A DNA stretch of 64,000 nt, taken from contig NZ_CAJYVQ010000004.1 of assembly GCF_913778665.1 (NCBI RefSeq), forward strand, positions 186,001 through 250,000, read 5' to 3'. Made by a program: the position numbers and the translations under genes. Of this stretch, positions 37,572 to 47,465 are shown piece by piece. The notes under the pieces are model-generated. The model was not told the DNA's origin, did no database searches, and saw nothing but the letters and a program-made list of their open reading frames with translations. The stretch comes from an uncultured Stenotrophomonas sp. Its GTDB lineage: Bacteria; Pseudomonadota; Gammaproteobacteria; Xanthomonadales; Xanthomonadaceae. Position 1 is the first letter of the stretch. Every line of letters begins with the position of its first letter.

Positions 37572-38906
37572 ATGAGTATCTTCACCGAAGCCCAGGCCAA
37601 GGCCATCCTCGACAAGGTCATTGCCCTGTCCAAGGCCGACGAGTGCACCGCCGTGCTGGCCGGTTCCATCGACGGCAACATCCGTTTCGCACTGAACAAC
37701 GTCTCCACCAGCGGCATCGTCGACAACACCGAACTGGCCGTCACCGTGGCCTTCGGCAAGCGCGTCGGCACCGCCTCGATCAACGAGTTCGATGATGCGG
37801 CGCTGGAACGCGTGGTACGCCGTGCCGAAGACCTTGCGCGCCTGGCCCCGGAGAACCCGGAGTTCATGCCGGCCATCGGCAAGCAGAGCTACCGCGCGAG
37901 CCCGACCTTCAGCGAGTCCACCGCCGCGATCGATCCGGCCTTCCGCGCCAAGGTCGCCGCCGATTCGATCGCGCCGTGCCGTGGCCACGGCCTGATCGCC
38001 GCCGGCTTCCTCGAGGATGGCCAGGGCTTCCAGGCCACCGCCAACAGCAACGGCAACTTCGCCTACCAGCGCACCACCAACTTCGATTACACCTGCACCG
38101 TGCGCACCGAAGATGGCCGCGGCTCGGGCTGGGTCGGCCGCAACCTGAAGGACGCGGCGGACTTCAAGGCCGACCAGGACATCCGAATCGCCATGCGCAA
38201 GGCCACCGAATCGGCCGAAGCCAAGGCGCTGGAGCCAGGCAAGTACACGGTGATCCTGGAGCCGGCCGCGGCCGCTGGCCTGATCAGCTTCATGATGAAC
38301 TTCTTCAACGCGCGCTCGGCCGACGAGGGCCGCAGCTTCCTGTCGAAGAAGGGCGGCGGCAACAAGCTGGGCGAACAGGTCTACGACCCGCGCGTGACCA
38401 TGATCGCCGACCCCTGGCACCCCGAGGCGCCGGTACTGCCGTGGGACGGCGAGGGGCTGCCGCGCGAGCGCATGGCCATCATCGAAAACGGCAGGATCGC
38501 CAACCTGAACTACTCGCGCTTCTGGGCGCAGAAGCAGGGCAAGACTGCCAAGGCATCGCCAGGCAACCTGCTGATGAGTGGTGGCGACAAGAGCACCGCC
38601 GAGCTGGTGCGCGGCACCCAGAAGGGCATCCTGGTCACCCGCACCTGGTACATCCGCATGGTCGATCCGCAGACCGTGCTGCTGACCGGCCTGACCCGCG
38701 ACGGTACCTTCTACATCGAAAACGGCCAGATCAAGCACCCGGTGAAGAATTTCCGCTTCAACGAGTCGCCGGTGATCATGCTCAACAACATCGAAGAGCT
38801 GGGCAAGCCGGTGCGCGTGGCCGGTGATGAATCCAGCTACGTGATGATGATCCCGCCGATGAAGCTGCGCGATTTCACCTTCACCTCGCTGTCCGACGCG
38901 GTCTGA
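37572..38906 (+). CDS. PmbA/TldE-like protein without leader
   Basis: This 444-residue TldD/PmbA-family protein lacks HExxxH; the matching region reads ILEPAAAAGLISFMMNFF. It is thus of the non-catalytic TldE (PmbA) type that pairs with TldD. It has no signal peptide. If it partners the Tat-exported TldD copies, it must be carried along as a folded complex, or act in the cytoplasm before export. AGGAG lies about 10 bases before the ATG. Its stop overlaps the next start by one base (TGATG). Confidence 0.87.
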   Translation: MSIFTEAQAKAILDKVIALSKADECTAVLAGSIDGNIRFALNNVSTSGIVDNTELAVTVAFGKRVGTASINEFDDAALERVVRRAEDLARLAPENPEFMPAIGKQSYRASPTFSESTAAIDPAFRAKVAADSIAPCRGHGLIAAGFLEDGQGFQATANSNGNFAYQRTTNFDYTCTVRTEDGRGSGWVGRNLKDAADFKADQDIRIAMRKATESAEAKALEPGKYTVILEPAAAAGLISFMMNFFNARSADEGRSFLSKKGGGNKLGEQVYDPRVTMIADPWHPEAPVLPWDGEGLPRERMAIIENGRIANLNYSRFWAQKQGKTAKASPGNLLMSGGDKSTAELVRGTQKGILVTRTWYIRMVDPQTVLLTGLTRDGTFYIENGQIKHPVKNFRFNESPVIMLNNIEELGKPVRVAGDESSYVMMIPPMKLRDFTFTSLSDAV

Positions 38907-39613
38907 TGGATCGCCGGGCCTGCCTGCGCTGGTTGGCCGCTGCCGCTTCGGCGGCGGCGCTTCCAGCCTGGGCGCAGGCGGGCCCGCGCAGTTCACGCTA
39001 CGACTTCTGGTTCACCCGCCTGCAGTACGACTCCGGTGACTGGGACGTGGATGCGCGCATGCCATCCAACCTGATCACCTCGCTGATCGACTACACCTCG
39101 CTGCGGGTCGATCCGCAGGAGCATGTGGTGGCGCTGGCCGACCCGCGCATGCTGGAAGCGCCGTTCTGCTACCTGGCCGGGCACACGCTGGTCGAGTTCA
39201 ACGCCGCCGAACGGCAGAACTTCGTGCGCTACGTGCGCAACGGTGGCTTTGTCTTCGTCGACGACTGCAACCATGACATCGACGGCCTGTTCGCCACCTC
39301 GTTCGAGGCGCAGATGGGCCGCCTGTTCGGGCCCAAGGCATTGCAGAAACTGCCCAACAGCCACGCGCTGTACCGAAGTTTCTTCCGTTTCCCCGACGGC
39401 CCGCCCGCCACCAGCTTCGAACTCAACGGCTGGGGTGACGACCTGGTGCACGACTACCTGAAGGGCATCGAGGTCGACGGCCGCCTGGGCCTGCTCTACA
39501 GCAACAAGGACTATGGCTGCGAGTGGGACTACGACTGGCGCAACAAGCGTTTCCTGGCCGAAGACAACACCCGCTTCGGCGTCAACATCGTGATGTACGC
39601 GTTGAACAATTGA
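38906..39613 (+). CDS. DUF4159 domain protein, exported
   Basis: This 235-residue protein begins MDRRACLRWLAAAASAAALPAWAQA, a signal peptide with paired arginines (Tat or Sec). The mature part (FTRLQYDSGDWDV...PFCYLAGHTLVEF...VRNGGFVFVDDCNHDIDGLF) matches DUF4159, a glutamine-amidotransferase-like fold usually found with MoxR/BatA-type operons. No function is established. It is translationally coupled to the PmbA-like gene. Confidence 0.82.
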   Translation: MDRRACLRWLAAAASAAALPAWAQAGPRSSRYDFWFTRLQYDSGDWDVDARMPSNLITSLIDYTSLRVDPQEHVVALADPRMLEAPFCYLAGHTLVEFNAAERQNFVRYVRNGGFVFVDDCNHDIDGLFATSFEAQMGRLFGPKALQKLPNSHALYRSFFRFPDGPPATSFELNGWGDDLVHDYLKGIEVDGRLGLLYSNKDYGCEWDYDWRNKRFLAEDNTRFGVNIVMYALNN

Positions 39614-39630
39614 TAGGACCTGCCCCCCCC

Positions 39631-40614
<984 letters not shown>

Positions 40615-40621
40615 TCCTCGC

Positions 40622-41518
40622 GTGGGCGCAGGCACCCCGCTGACCCTGCCACCGGAACTGCGTGCGCGCCTGCGCCTGCTGCGGTTGCGGCCGCGCCTGG
40701 CCAGCGGCAGCAGCGGCATCGGCCAGCACGCCAGCCGCAGCCGCGGTGCCGGCCTGGAATTCGCCCAGTACCGCGCCTACGAGCCCGGCGACGAACTGCG
40801 CCAGATCGACTGGAAGCTGTATGCGCGCTCGGACCGCTTCTTCGTCCGTGAATCGGAGCGCGAAAGCCCGATCACGGTCTGGCTGCTGCTCGATGCCACA
40901 GCCTCCGCCAGCCAGGCCGATCGCGCAGCGCCGCAGCGCACGCGCCTGGACCACATGCGCGGCGTGGCCGCATGCCTGGTCGAATTGGCCCTGCAACAGG
41001 GCGACCGGTTCGGCCTGATGGCCGTCAATGGCGATGGCCTGCAACTGATACCGGCCGCGAACGGCGCACGCCAGCGTGATCGCGTGCATCTGCACCTGCA
41101 TGCGTTGCAGGCCCGCGGCAGTTGGCCCGCCGCCGAGCGCCTGCGCCCGTTATGGGAGCGCGTGCGCCCGGGCGATCTGCTGCTGGCGATGGGCGACGGG
41201 TTCGACGAGGCCGGCATCATGCTGCTGGAACACCTGGCCAGCGCGCGCCGCGAAGCAGCGCTACTGCAGATCCTGACCGCTGACGAGCGCGATTTCCCGT
41301 TCGATGCCGGCCATCGCTTCCGCGATCCCGAGACCAGTGAAGAACTGCTGGGTGACGGCGCAGCGATCCGGGCCGGCTACCTGCAGCGCTTTGCCGCTGC
41401 GCACCTCGCCTTGCGGTCGCGGCTGCAGGCCAGCGGCATCGCCCACGCCACCGGCTGGCTCGATCAGCCGCTGGATCAACCGCTGCAGGCATTGTTCGGC
41501 CGCGGGGGCGGCGCATGA
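40622..41518 (+). CDS. DUF58 domain protein
   Basis: This ~298-residue soluble protein has the DUF58 hallmark YEPGDELRQIDWKLYARSD followed by FFVRESERE, then a VWA-like fold (ITVWLLLDATASA...LLLAMGDGFDEAG). It partners MoxR in many genomes. The GTG at 40622 is the best start after the moxR stop, although its ribosome site is weak. Its stop codon overlaps the next ATG by 4 bp. No membrane segment is visible. Confidence 0.85.
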   Translation: MGAGTPLTLPPELRARLRLLRLRPRLASGSSGIGQHASRSRGAGLEFAQYRAYEPGDELRQIDWKLYARSDRFFVRESERESPITVWLLLDATASASQADRAAPQRTRLDHMRGVAACLVELALQQGDRFGLMAVNGDGLQLIPAANGARQRDRVHLHLHALQARGSWPAAERLRPLWERVRPGDLLLAMGDGFDEAGIMLLEHLASARREAALLQILTADERDFPFDAGHRFRDPETSEELLGDGAAIRAGYLQRFAAAHLALRSRLQASGIAHATGWLDQPLDQPLQALFGRGGGA

Positions 41519-42633
41519 ACCTGCTGTTCCCGCTGGGCCTGGCCGCGCTGGCCGCGTGGCTGCTGCCGCTGCTGATCCACCTGGCCCGGCGCCATCCGTA
41601 CACGCCGCTGGATTTCGCCGCACTGCGCTGGCTGCGCGCACAGATCCGCCCACGCCAGCGCATCCGCTTCGATGATTGGCCGCTGCTGCTGGTCCGCTTG
41701 CTGTTGCTGGCCGCGCTGGGACTGCTACTGGCGCGCCCGGCGCTGACCAGCAGCGCAGCACCGCCCAGCGCGTGGACCGTGGTCGCGCCCGGGCTCGATG
41801 CCCGCGCACTGCGCGGCACCAACGAAGAGGGCAACTGGCATTGGCTGGCACCCGGCTTCCCGTCCGTCGAGCGGCCGGCGCCCACGAGACCCGCACCGCT
41901 TGCGAGCCTGCTGCGCGAACTCGATGCGCAGCTGCCCGGCGGCACCGCGCTGACCGTGCATGTGCCCGATCCGCTGCCTGGCCTTGATGGCGCACGCCTG
42001 CAGCTGTCACGTCCCGTGCAGTGGCAGGCGCATGCCGTACCCGTTGCCAGCACACAAGCCGCACGTCCCCCGCCGCGCCTGCGCGTGCATGCCGAGGCAC
42101 CGGCCAGCGCGCGGCATTGGATCAGCGCCCTGCAGCGTGCTTGGAGCACCCGGCCTGCCGATGCCGAGCTGCCTGCCGACACGCTCCCTGCACGCGGCGA
42201 GATCGCGGTGTGGGGGCGTTCCGACGCATTGCCGGCCGCATGGCAGGCCTGGCTGCGCGACGGCGGCAGCGTAGTGACCGCGGCCAGACCTGAGGCTGCC
42301 GCCAGCGTGGTGCTGCGCAGTGCAGAAGGCGCACCGCTGCTGTGGCAGCAGCGCATCGGCCAGGGCCGTCTGCTGTCGTTGCCCGGAGAATGGGACCCCG
42401 CCCACAACGGCGCGCTGCGTGATGCCCGCTTGCCGCGAGCCCTGCTGCTGGCCCTGCAACCGCCAGCACTGCCGCGCGCAGGCGATGCGCGGGATCAGGC
42501 ACCGCAGCAGGCGGTGCTGCCCGTGACTGCCGCCGCACCCCGCGAGCTGACACGGTGGCTGCTGCTGGCCATCGTGCTGCTGTTCGCGCTGGAACGCGGG
42601 ATGGCCAGTCGCGCAGCGCGGAGGCCGGCATGA
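41515..42633 (+). CDS. BatA-domain membrane protein
   Basis: This 372-residue protein starts MNLLFPLGLAALAAWLLPLLIHLARR, the BatA (aerotolerance regulator) N-terminal domain, with a second hydrophobic segment near 58-75 (LLLVRLLLLAALGLLLARP) and a third near the C-terminus. The segment between 76 and 345 should be periplasmic and lacks a VWA MIDAS motif. It overlaps both neighbours by 4 bp (ATGA). Confidence 0.82.
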   Translation: MNLLFPLGLAALAAWLLPLLIHLARRHPYTPLDFAALRWLRAQIRPRQRIRFDDWPLLLVRLLLLAALGLLLARPALTSSAAPPSAWTVVAPGLDARALRGTNEEGNWHWLAPGFPSVERPAPTRPAPLASLLRELDAQLPGGTALTVHVPDPLPGLDGARLQLSRPVQWQAHAVPVASTQAARPPPRLRVHAEAPASARHWISALQRAWSTRPADAELPADTLPARGEIAVWGRSDALPAAWQAWLRDGGSVVTAARPEAAASVVLRSAEGAPLLWQQRIGQGRLLSLPGEWDPAHNGALRDARLPRALLLALQPPALPRAGDARDQAPQQAVLPVTAAAPRELTRWLLLAIVLLFALERGMASRAARRPA

Positions 42634-44795
42634 ACGCGTTGCAGCGCAGCTGGCAGCACGCACGTCGCCGCCGCGCCGGCATCTCTATGCTGCTTGGCCT
42701 GCCGTGGACGCTGGCTGCCACCGCGCTGACCCTGCGCCTGACCGGCTTCGATGCCGCCTGCGTGGTCGTCACGCTGGGCCTGCTTGCCTGCAGCGGCGTG
42801 GCCGTCGCGCGGGCAAGGCAGTTGGACCGGCGCTGGCTGCAGCGCCAGCTCGATGGCAGCGGCCGCAGCGAGGACAGCGCCGACCTGCTGTTTGCCGATG
42901 TCGCCCACCTCAACCCGTTGCAGCAGCGCCAGCGCGCGCATGTGCTGGCCACGCTGGAACACGCGATGCCGGAGCTGCGCCCTCGCTGGCCCCGCGCCGC
43001 ACTGGCGCTGTGCTGGACTGGCGCCCTTGCCGTCGCCCTGCTCGCCTTGGGCTGGCCCCGCAGCGCAGGCGTCTCCGCAGGCAGCGGAGCCACGGCCACG
43101 GCCCCCGCAGTCACGGCCGCCCCGCTGCAGCTGCAGTCCACCCGCCTGCAGATCGATGCACCGGCCTACACCGGCCAGGCCACGCTCACCCAGAACGCAC
43201 TGGACGCCAAGGTGGCCGCCGACAGCCGGCTGTCGTGGTCGCTGCGCTTCGACCGCACGCCCAGCAAGGCCTGGCTGCAGTTCCACGACGGGCGACGGCT
43301 GCCGCTGCGCGAACACGATGGCCAATGGCAGGCACAGGACGTGGCCCGCGCACCGGTGCTGTACCGCGTGATCAGTGAGCCCGCTCTGGCCAGCACCCGC
43401 CTTTACCGGCTGGAGGTGGTGGCCGACCGCGCGCCCAGCGTGCGCGTGCTGGAACCGGCTGCCAGCCTGGTCCTGGGCACGCCGGGACAGCGGCAGTGGG
43501 CGCTGCGCTTCGAAGCCAGCGATGATTACGGCGTGGCCGCGCAGGCAACGCTGTCGATCACCACCACCCAGGGCAGTGGCGAGAACATCACCTTCGTCCA
43601 GCGCAGCGTCACCCTCACCGGCAGCGGCGAACCCACCGCGCGGCGCTTCGCCCACACCCTCGATCTGGCAGCGCTGGGCGCGCAGCCCGGCAACGATGTG
43701 ATCGCCCAGCTGGAAGTACGCGACAACCATGCCCCCAGCGCGCAGACCGGTCGCAGCAGCAGCGTGATCCTGCGCCTGCCCACCACCGAAGTCGCGCTCG
43801 GTGCCGAACTGGAAGGCCGCATCAAGAAGACCCTGCCGGCCTATTTCCGCAGCCAGCGGCAGATCATCATCGACGCCGAGGCGCTGATCCGCCAACGCCG
43901 CGGCCTGGCCGCCGATGAGTTCATCAAGCGCAGCGATGCCGTCGGCGTCGACCAGCGCATCCTGCGCCTGCGCTACGGCCAGTTCCTCGGCGAGGAAAGC
44001 GAGGGCGGAGCGAAGCCGCCGCCGACCAGCGACCTGCCCACCAGCGACGCACCCACGGCGGACGCGCAGGATCACGACGACGACCACGGACATGCCCAGG
44101 CCGGCGCGCGTGACGACCACGATCATGACCACGGCGGTACCGCCGGCAACACCGACACGCCGCCGGTGTTCGGCAGCGCCACCGACGTGCTGTCCGAGTA
44201 CGGCCACACCCACGACCACGCCGAGGCCGCCACCCTGCTCGACCCGCAGACCCGCGCCACGCTGAAGGCCGCGCTGGACCAGATGTGGTCGTCCGAGGGT
44301 GAGTTGCGCCAGGGCCGCCCGGAGCAGGCGCTGCCGTTCGCCTACAAGGCGCTGGCCTTCATCAAGCAGGTGCAGCAGGCCGAGCGCATCTATCTGGCCC
44401 GTGTCGGCCCGGAACTGCCGCCGATCGACGAGAGCCGACGCCTCGGCGGCGACCGCACCGGGCTGGCCAGCCGCGAGCTGCCGCTGGCCGCGCGCACGCC
44501 GCCGGACCCAGCCATCGTCGAGGCCTGGCAGCGGCTGGGGGATGGCGATGGCACGCCTGACCTGGACGCGTTGGCGACGTGGCAGCAGCGCAACGCCGCC
44601 TTCCTGCCCGATGCCCTCGATCTGGCCGCCGCCATTGAACAGCTGCGCATCGAACCGGACTGCAGCGACTGCCGCCAACGCCTGCGCGCACAGCTGTGGC
44701 GCGCCTTGCAGCGTCCGCTGCCGCAGGTGATGCGGCGCACGGTCACCGATGCAATGGGCCAGCGTTATCTTGATGCGCTGGAGGCACAGCCATGA
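42630..44795 (+). CDS. DUF4175-like membrane protein with His/Asp-rich segment
   Basis: This 721-residue protein has two or three membrane helices in its first ~160 residues, then a long periplasmic part with an Ig-like region (RQWALRFEASDDYGVAAQATLSI) as in DUF4175 proteins. Around 478-525 there is a segment extremely rich in histidine and aspartate (DHDDDHGHAQ, DDHDHDHGG, YGHTHDHAE), a likely divalent-metal site. The C-terminal third is helical. The start overlaps the BatA gene, and the stop overlaps the next gene by 4 bp. The function is unknown. Confidence 0.78.
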   Translation: MNALQRSWQHARRRRAGISMLLGLPWTLAATALTLRLTGFDAACVVVTLGLLACSGVAVARARQLDRRWLQRQLDGSGRSEDSADLLFADVAHLNPLQQRQRAHVLATLEHAMPELRPRWPRAALALCWTGALAVALLALGWPRSAGVSAGSGATATAPAVTAAPLQLQSTRLQIDAPAYTGQATLTQNALDAKVAADSRLSWSLRFDRTPSKAWLQFHDGRRLPLREHDGQWQAQDVARAPVLYRVISEPALASTRLYRLEVVADRAPSVRVLEPAASLVLGTPGQRQWALRFEASDDYGVAAQATLSITTTQGSGENITFVQRSVTLTGSGEPTARRFAHTLDLAALGAQPGNDVIAQLEVRDNHAPSAQTGRSSSVILRLPTTEVALGAELEGRIKKTLPAYFRSQRQIIIDAEALIRQRRGLAADEFIKRSDAVGVDQRILRLRYGQFLGEESEGGAKPPPTSDLPTSDAPTADAQDHDDDHGHAQAGARDDHDHDHGGTAGNTDTPPVFGSATDVLSEYGHTHDHAEAATLLDPQTRATLKAALDQMWSSEGELRQGRPEQALPFAYKALAFIKQVQQAERIYLARVGPELPPIDESRRLGGDRTGLASRELPLAARTPPDPAIVEAWQRLGDGDGTPDLDALATWQQRNAAFLPDALDLAAAIEQLRIEPDCSDCRQRLRAQLWRALQRPLPQVMRRTVTDAMGQRYLDALEAQP

Positions 44796-46600
44796 ACGCC
44801 ACTGCATTGAGCCTGTGGCTTGCCGTGGCCCTGGCAGTCATCGTCATCCTCGCCAGCGTCCTGCAGCTGCGCGCACCAACCGCCCATCGCGCTCGGCGCG
44901 CGGCACGCCTGGCGCTGCAGGCCATCGCCGCCGTGCTGCTGTACTTCTGCCTGCTGCCGCCCAGCCAGCAGCGGCCTGCGGGCGGCCTGGTCGTGCTCGC
45001 TGCGGACGCGGCCACGGCTGGCACGTTGCCGGCCAGCGATGGCCCGCTGCTGCTGTTGCCGGAGGCGGCGGATGTGCCGGGCGGCCAGCGTGTCCCTGAT
45101 CTGGCCACGGCGCTGCGCCAGCGCCCAACCTCCGCGTTGACCCTGGTCGGCACCGGCCTGGCCGCGCGTGACCGCGGCGCCGCGCTGCCGGCGAACCTGC
45201 GCTGGCAGGCCTCGCCCGCACCGCGTGGCTGGATCGCGCTGCAGCCGCCGGCCGACGCCGCACCCGGTGCGCGCTTCGAGGTGCACGCCCAAGCACGCGG
45301 TGCAAGCGCTGGCCGCGCCGAACTGCTGGATCCGGCCGACACCGTGGTTGATCGCGTGGACGTGGCCGCCGATGGCCGCGTGCAGCTCAGCGGGATTGCC
45401 CGCGCGCCGGGTCGCAGCGTCTTCCATCTGCGCCTGCTGGATGCGAAGGCCCAGGTGCTGGACAGCGTGCCGGTGCCGCAGCAGACACTGTCGGCCGCAC
45501 CGCTGCGCCTGTGGGTGCGTGCCAGCGCACCCGGCCCGGAACTGAAGTACTTGCGGCGCTGGGCCATCGATGCCGGCCTGCGCGTGCAGATGCAGGCCGA
45601 CACCGGCGCCGGGCTGAGCGTGGGCGATGGCGCGGTGGCGCTGGATGCGGCCGCACTGGCGCGCAGCGACCTGCTGCTGCTCGACGAGCGCAGCCTGGCG
45701 GCACTGAGCGCGGGGCAACTGGCAGCGGTGCGCCAGGCCCTGCGCGATGGCCTCGGTGTGCTGGTCCGCAGCGCCGGCGCTCCATCGGCCAGCGCGCGGC
45801 AACGCCTGCGTGATCTCGGACTGCCGGTGCAGGGCGATGGCAGCAGCCATGCCGTCGAACTGCCTGGCGATGGCGAGAGCACGATGCTCGCCGCACGACG
45901 CGGCCCCCTGGATTCGGCCACCCTGCCCACCGCCGATGGCGAAGCGGCGGACCGCAGCTCGCACAGCGCCTCCCTGCCCTCGCTGGAGGCGCTGGCGCTG
46001 CAGGTGAACGACGGCAGCGCGCTGCTGCACGACACGGCCGGCCAGCCCCTCGGCGGCTGGCGCAGCGTCGGCAAGGGCCGCATCGGCCTGCTGCCGATCA
46101 CCGACAGCTGGCGTTGGGTACTGTCCGGCCGCGATGATCGCCATGGCGAACTGTGGAGCGGCGTGATCGCGACGCTGGCGCGTGCACAGGGCGGCGGCGA
46201 TCCGCTGTGGTCGCCACAGCCCCTTGCCTGGGCAGGCGAGCGGCAGGCGCTGTGTGGCGTGCAGTCGCCGCTGCAGGCGTTCGATGCGAAAGACGCGGGC
46301 GTTCCGCTCGTGGTCGATGCCAGTACCTCGTCGATGCGCTGCGCGGGCTGGTGGCCGCAGGTGGCAGGCTGGCAGCGGCTGCAGCATGGCAACACGACTG
46401 TCTGGCGCTATGTGTTCGACCCAAAGGCTGCGCCCGCCCTGCACCGGCAGTCGATCATCGACGCAACAACACAGGCACTGGCAACGGCCACGCCTGCCAG
46501 CAGCGCAGCGATGCAGCCGGTGCCCGGCTCACGCTGGCCATGGTGGCTGGCGTTCGTGCTGTGCGCATCGCTGCTGTGGTGGCTGGAACGGCGGCGCTGA
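44792..46600 (+). CDS. Large membrane protein closing the MoxR operon
   Basis: This 602-residue protein has two N-terminal membrane helices (about 6-26 and 39-58), a long extracytoplasmic region, and a C-terminal helix (WPWWLAFVLCASLLWWLERRR). The middle resembles the glutamine-amidotransferase-like domain found in BatA-operon proteins (LLLLDERSLAALSAGQLAAVRQALRDGLGVLVRS), though no Cys-His-Glu triad is evident. I cannot assign a function. It is the ninth and last gene of the operon, followed by a GGGGTC palindrome. Confidence 0.75.
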   Translation: MNATALSLWLAVALAVIVILASVLQLRAPTAHRARRAARLALQAIAAVLLYFCLLPPSQQRPAGGLVVLAADAATAGTLPASDGPLLLLPEAADVPGGQRVPDLATALRQRPTSALTLVGTGLAARDRGAALPANLRWQASPAPRGWIALQPPADAAPGARFEVHAQARGASAGRAELLDPADTVVDRVDVAADGRVQLSGIARAPGRSVFHLRLLDAKAQVLDSVPVPQQTLSAAPLRLWVRASAPGPELKYLRRWAIDAGLRVQMQADTGAGLSVGDGAVALDAAALARSDLLLLDERSLAALSAGQLAAVRQALRDGLGVLVRSAGAPSASARQRLRDLGLPVQGDGSSHAVELPGDGESTMLAARRGPLDSATLPTADGEAADRSSHSASLPSLEALALQVNDGSALLHDTAGQPLGGWRSVGKGRIGLLPITDSWRWVLSGRDDRHGELWSGVIATLARAQGGGDPLWSPQPLAWAGERQALCGVQSPLQAFDAKDAGVPLVVDASTSSMRCAGWWPQVAGWQRLQHGNTTVWRYVFDPKAAPALHRQSIIDATTQALATATPASSAAMQPVPGSRWPWWLAFVLCASLLWWLERRR

Positions 46601-46603
46601 GCC

Positions 46604-46643
46604 GGGGTCGGATCCCTTTCGCCCGCGAAAGGGCTCTGATCCC
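46604..46643. repeat. GGGGTC-type palindrome, copy 5
   Basis: GGGGTCGGATCCCTTTCGC pairs with GCGAAAGGGCTCTGATCCC with two or three imperfect positions. It starts three bases after the stop codon of the MoxR operon and lies five bases before the end of the convergent gene, the position of a bidirectional terminator. Confidence 0.75.
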
Positions 46644-46648
46644 ATCCC

Positions 46649-47398
46649 TCACCGCGCCCCGGTACGCCGGTACACGCCGTCGAAGCGCACGTTCATGCCG
46701 CCGCATTCGCTGTTGTCCGACACCACCAGCACGTTGCCCAGCAACTGTGCGTGCACCCTGCAGCTGTCCTCGACGAAATCCACCTGGCTGCCGCGTGGCG
46801 TGGCCTGCGCTTCCACCTGGCCCATGTTCGGCCCATACGGCCGCTGTTCCGGCGTGGGGTTGGCCGAGGGCCAGTAGGCATCACCTTCGACATGAAGCTG
46901 GCTGCCACGCACCGAGATGCGCAGCCCGTTGTCGCCATCCTTCCACTCACCGGCCCAGCGCTGCAGCGTCGGCGTCACCCGCGCCACCGGCTGCAGCTTG
47001 CTGCGGTCGACCCAACCGGCGCTGCCACCCACCTTGTTGGGGAAAAACGCGCAGCGGTAGGGGCCCAGGTCGCGGCCGGTCACCACCGTGTCACCGCTCA
47101 CCACGTAGCTGCGCTGGCGGCAGGCGGGCTCGCCCTTGGCCGGGCAGCCGTCCATGTCACCCAGCAGATACAAGCGCTGCGTGTCCACTACCTTGGCCAC
47201 GGCGAAATCCGATTGCGCGGAAGGGAACGCGCCGTTGCGGCACGAGCCGTCATCGGCCAGATCGCTGGCCAGCAGGGGCACGGGCAGGAGCAGGGCAAGC
47301 AGAAAGATTTTCGACACCGCAGCAGCAACCAGAAGGGAGGACGACAGGATCGTACGCTCCTGCCTGTCATTGGCACCACCTTCTGCAACAAATTGCAT
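46649..47398 (-). CDS. Secreted protein of unknown function
   Basis: I do not recognise this protein. From the ATG at 47398 it has 249 residues, but a signal peptide (SSSLLVAAAVSKIFLLALLLPVPLLA) begins only about residue 17. An AGGAG box lies six bases before an in-frame ATC (47350) and nine before a CTG, so the true start may be non-canonical. The mature part has eight cysteines (e.g. DDGSCRNGAF, GCPAKGEPACRQ, PYRCAFFPNK) and a C-terminal half that looks beta-rich (RWAGEWKDGDNGLRISVRG). It diverges from the IgaA-like gene. Confidence 0.65.
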   Translation of the reverse strand: MQFVAEGGANDRQERTILSSSLLVAAAVSKIFLLALLLPVPLLASDLADDGSCRNGAFPSAQSDFAVAKVVDTQRLYLLGDMDGCPAKGEPACRQRSYVVSGDTVVTGRDLGPYRCAFFPNKVGGSAGWVDRSKLQPVARVTPTLQRWAGEWKDGDNGLRISVRGSQLHVEGDAYWPSANPTPEQRPYGPNMGQVEAQATPRGSQVDFVEDSCRVHAQLLGNVLVVSDNSECGGMNVRFDGVYRRTGAR

Positions 47399-47465
47399 TT
47401 CCCGGGCTGTCGCTGCCGCGCAGACTACCCAGTCGCCTTCCAGCACCGCATCAACACCTGCGCAC

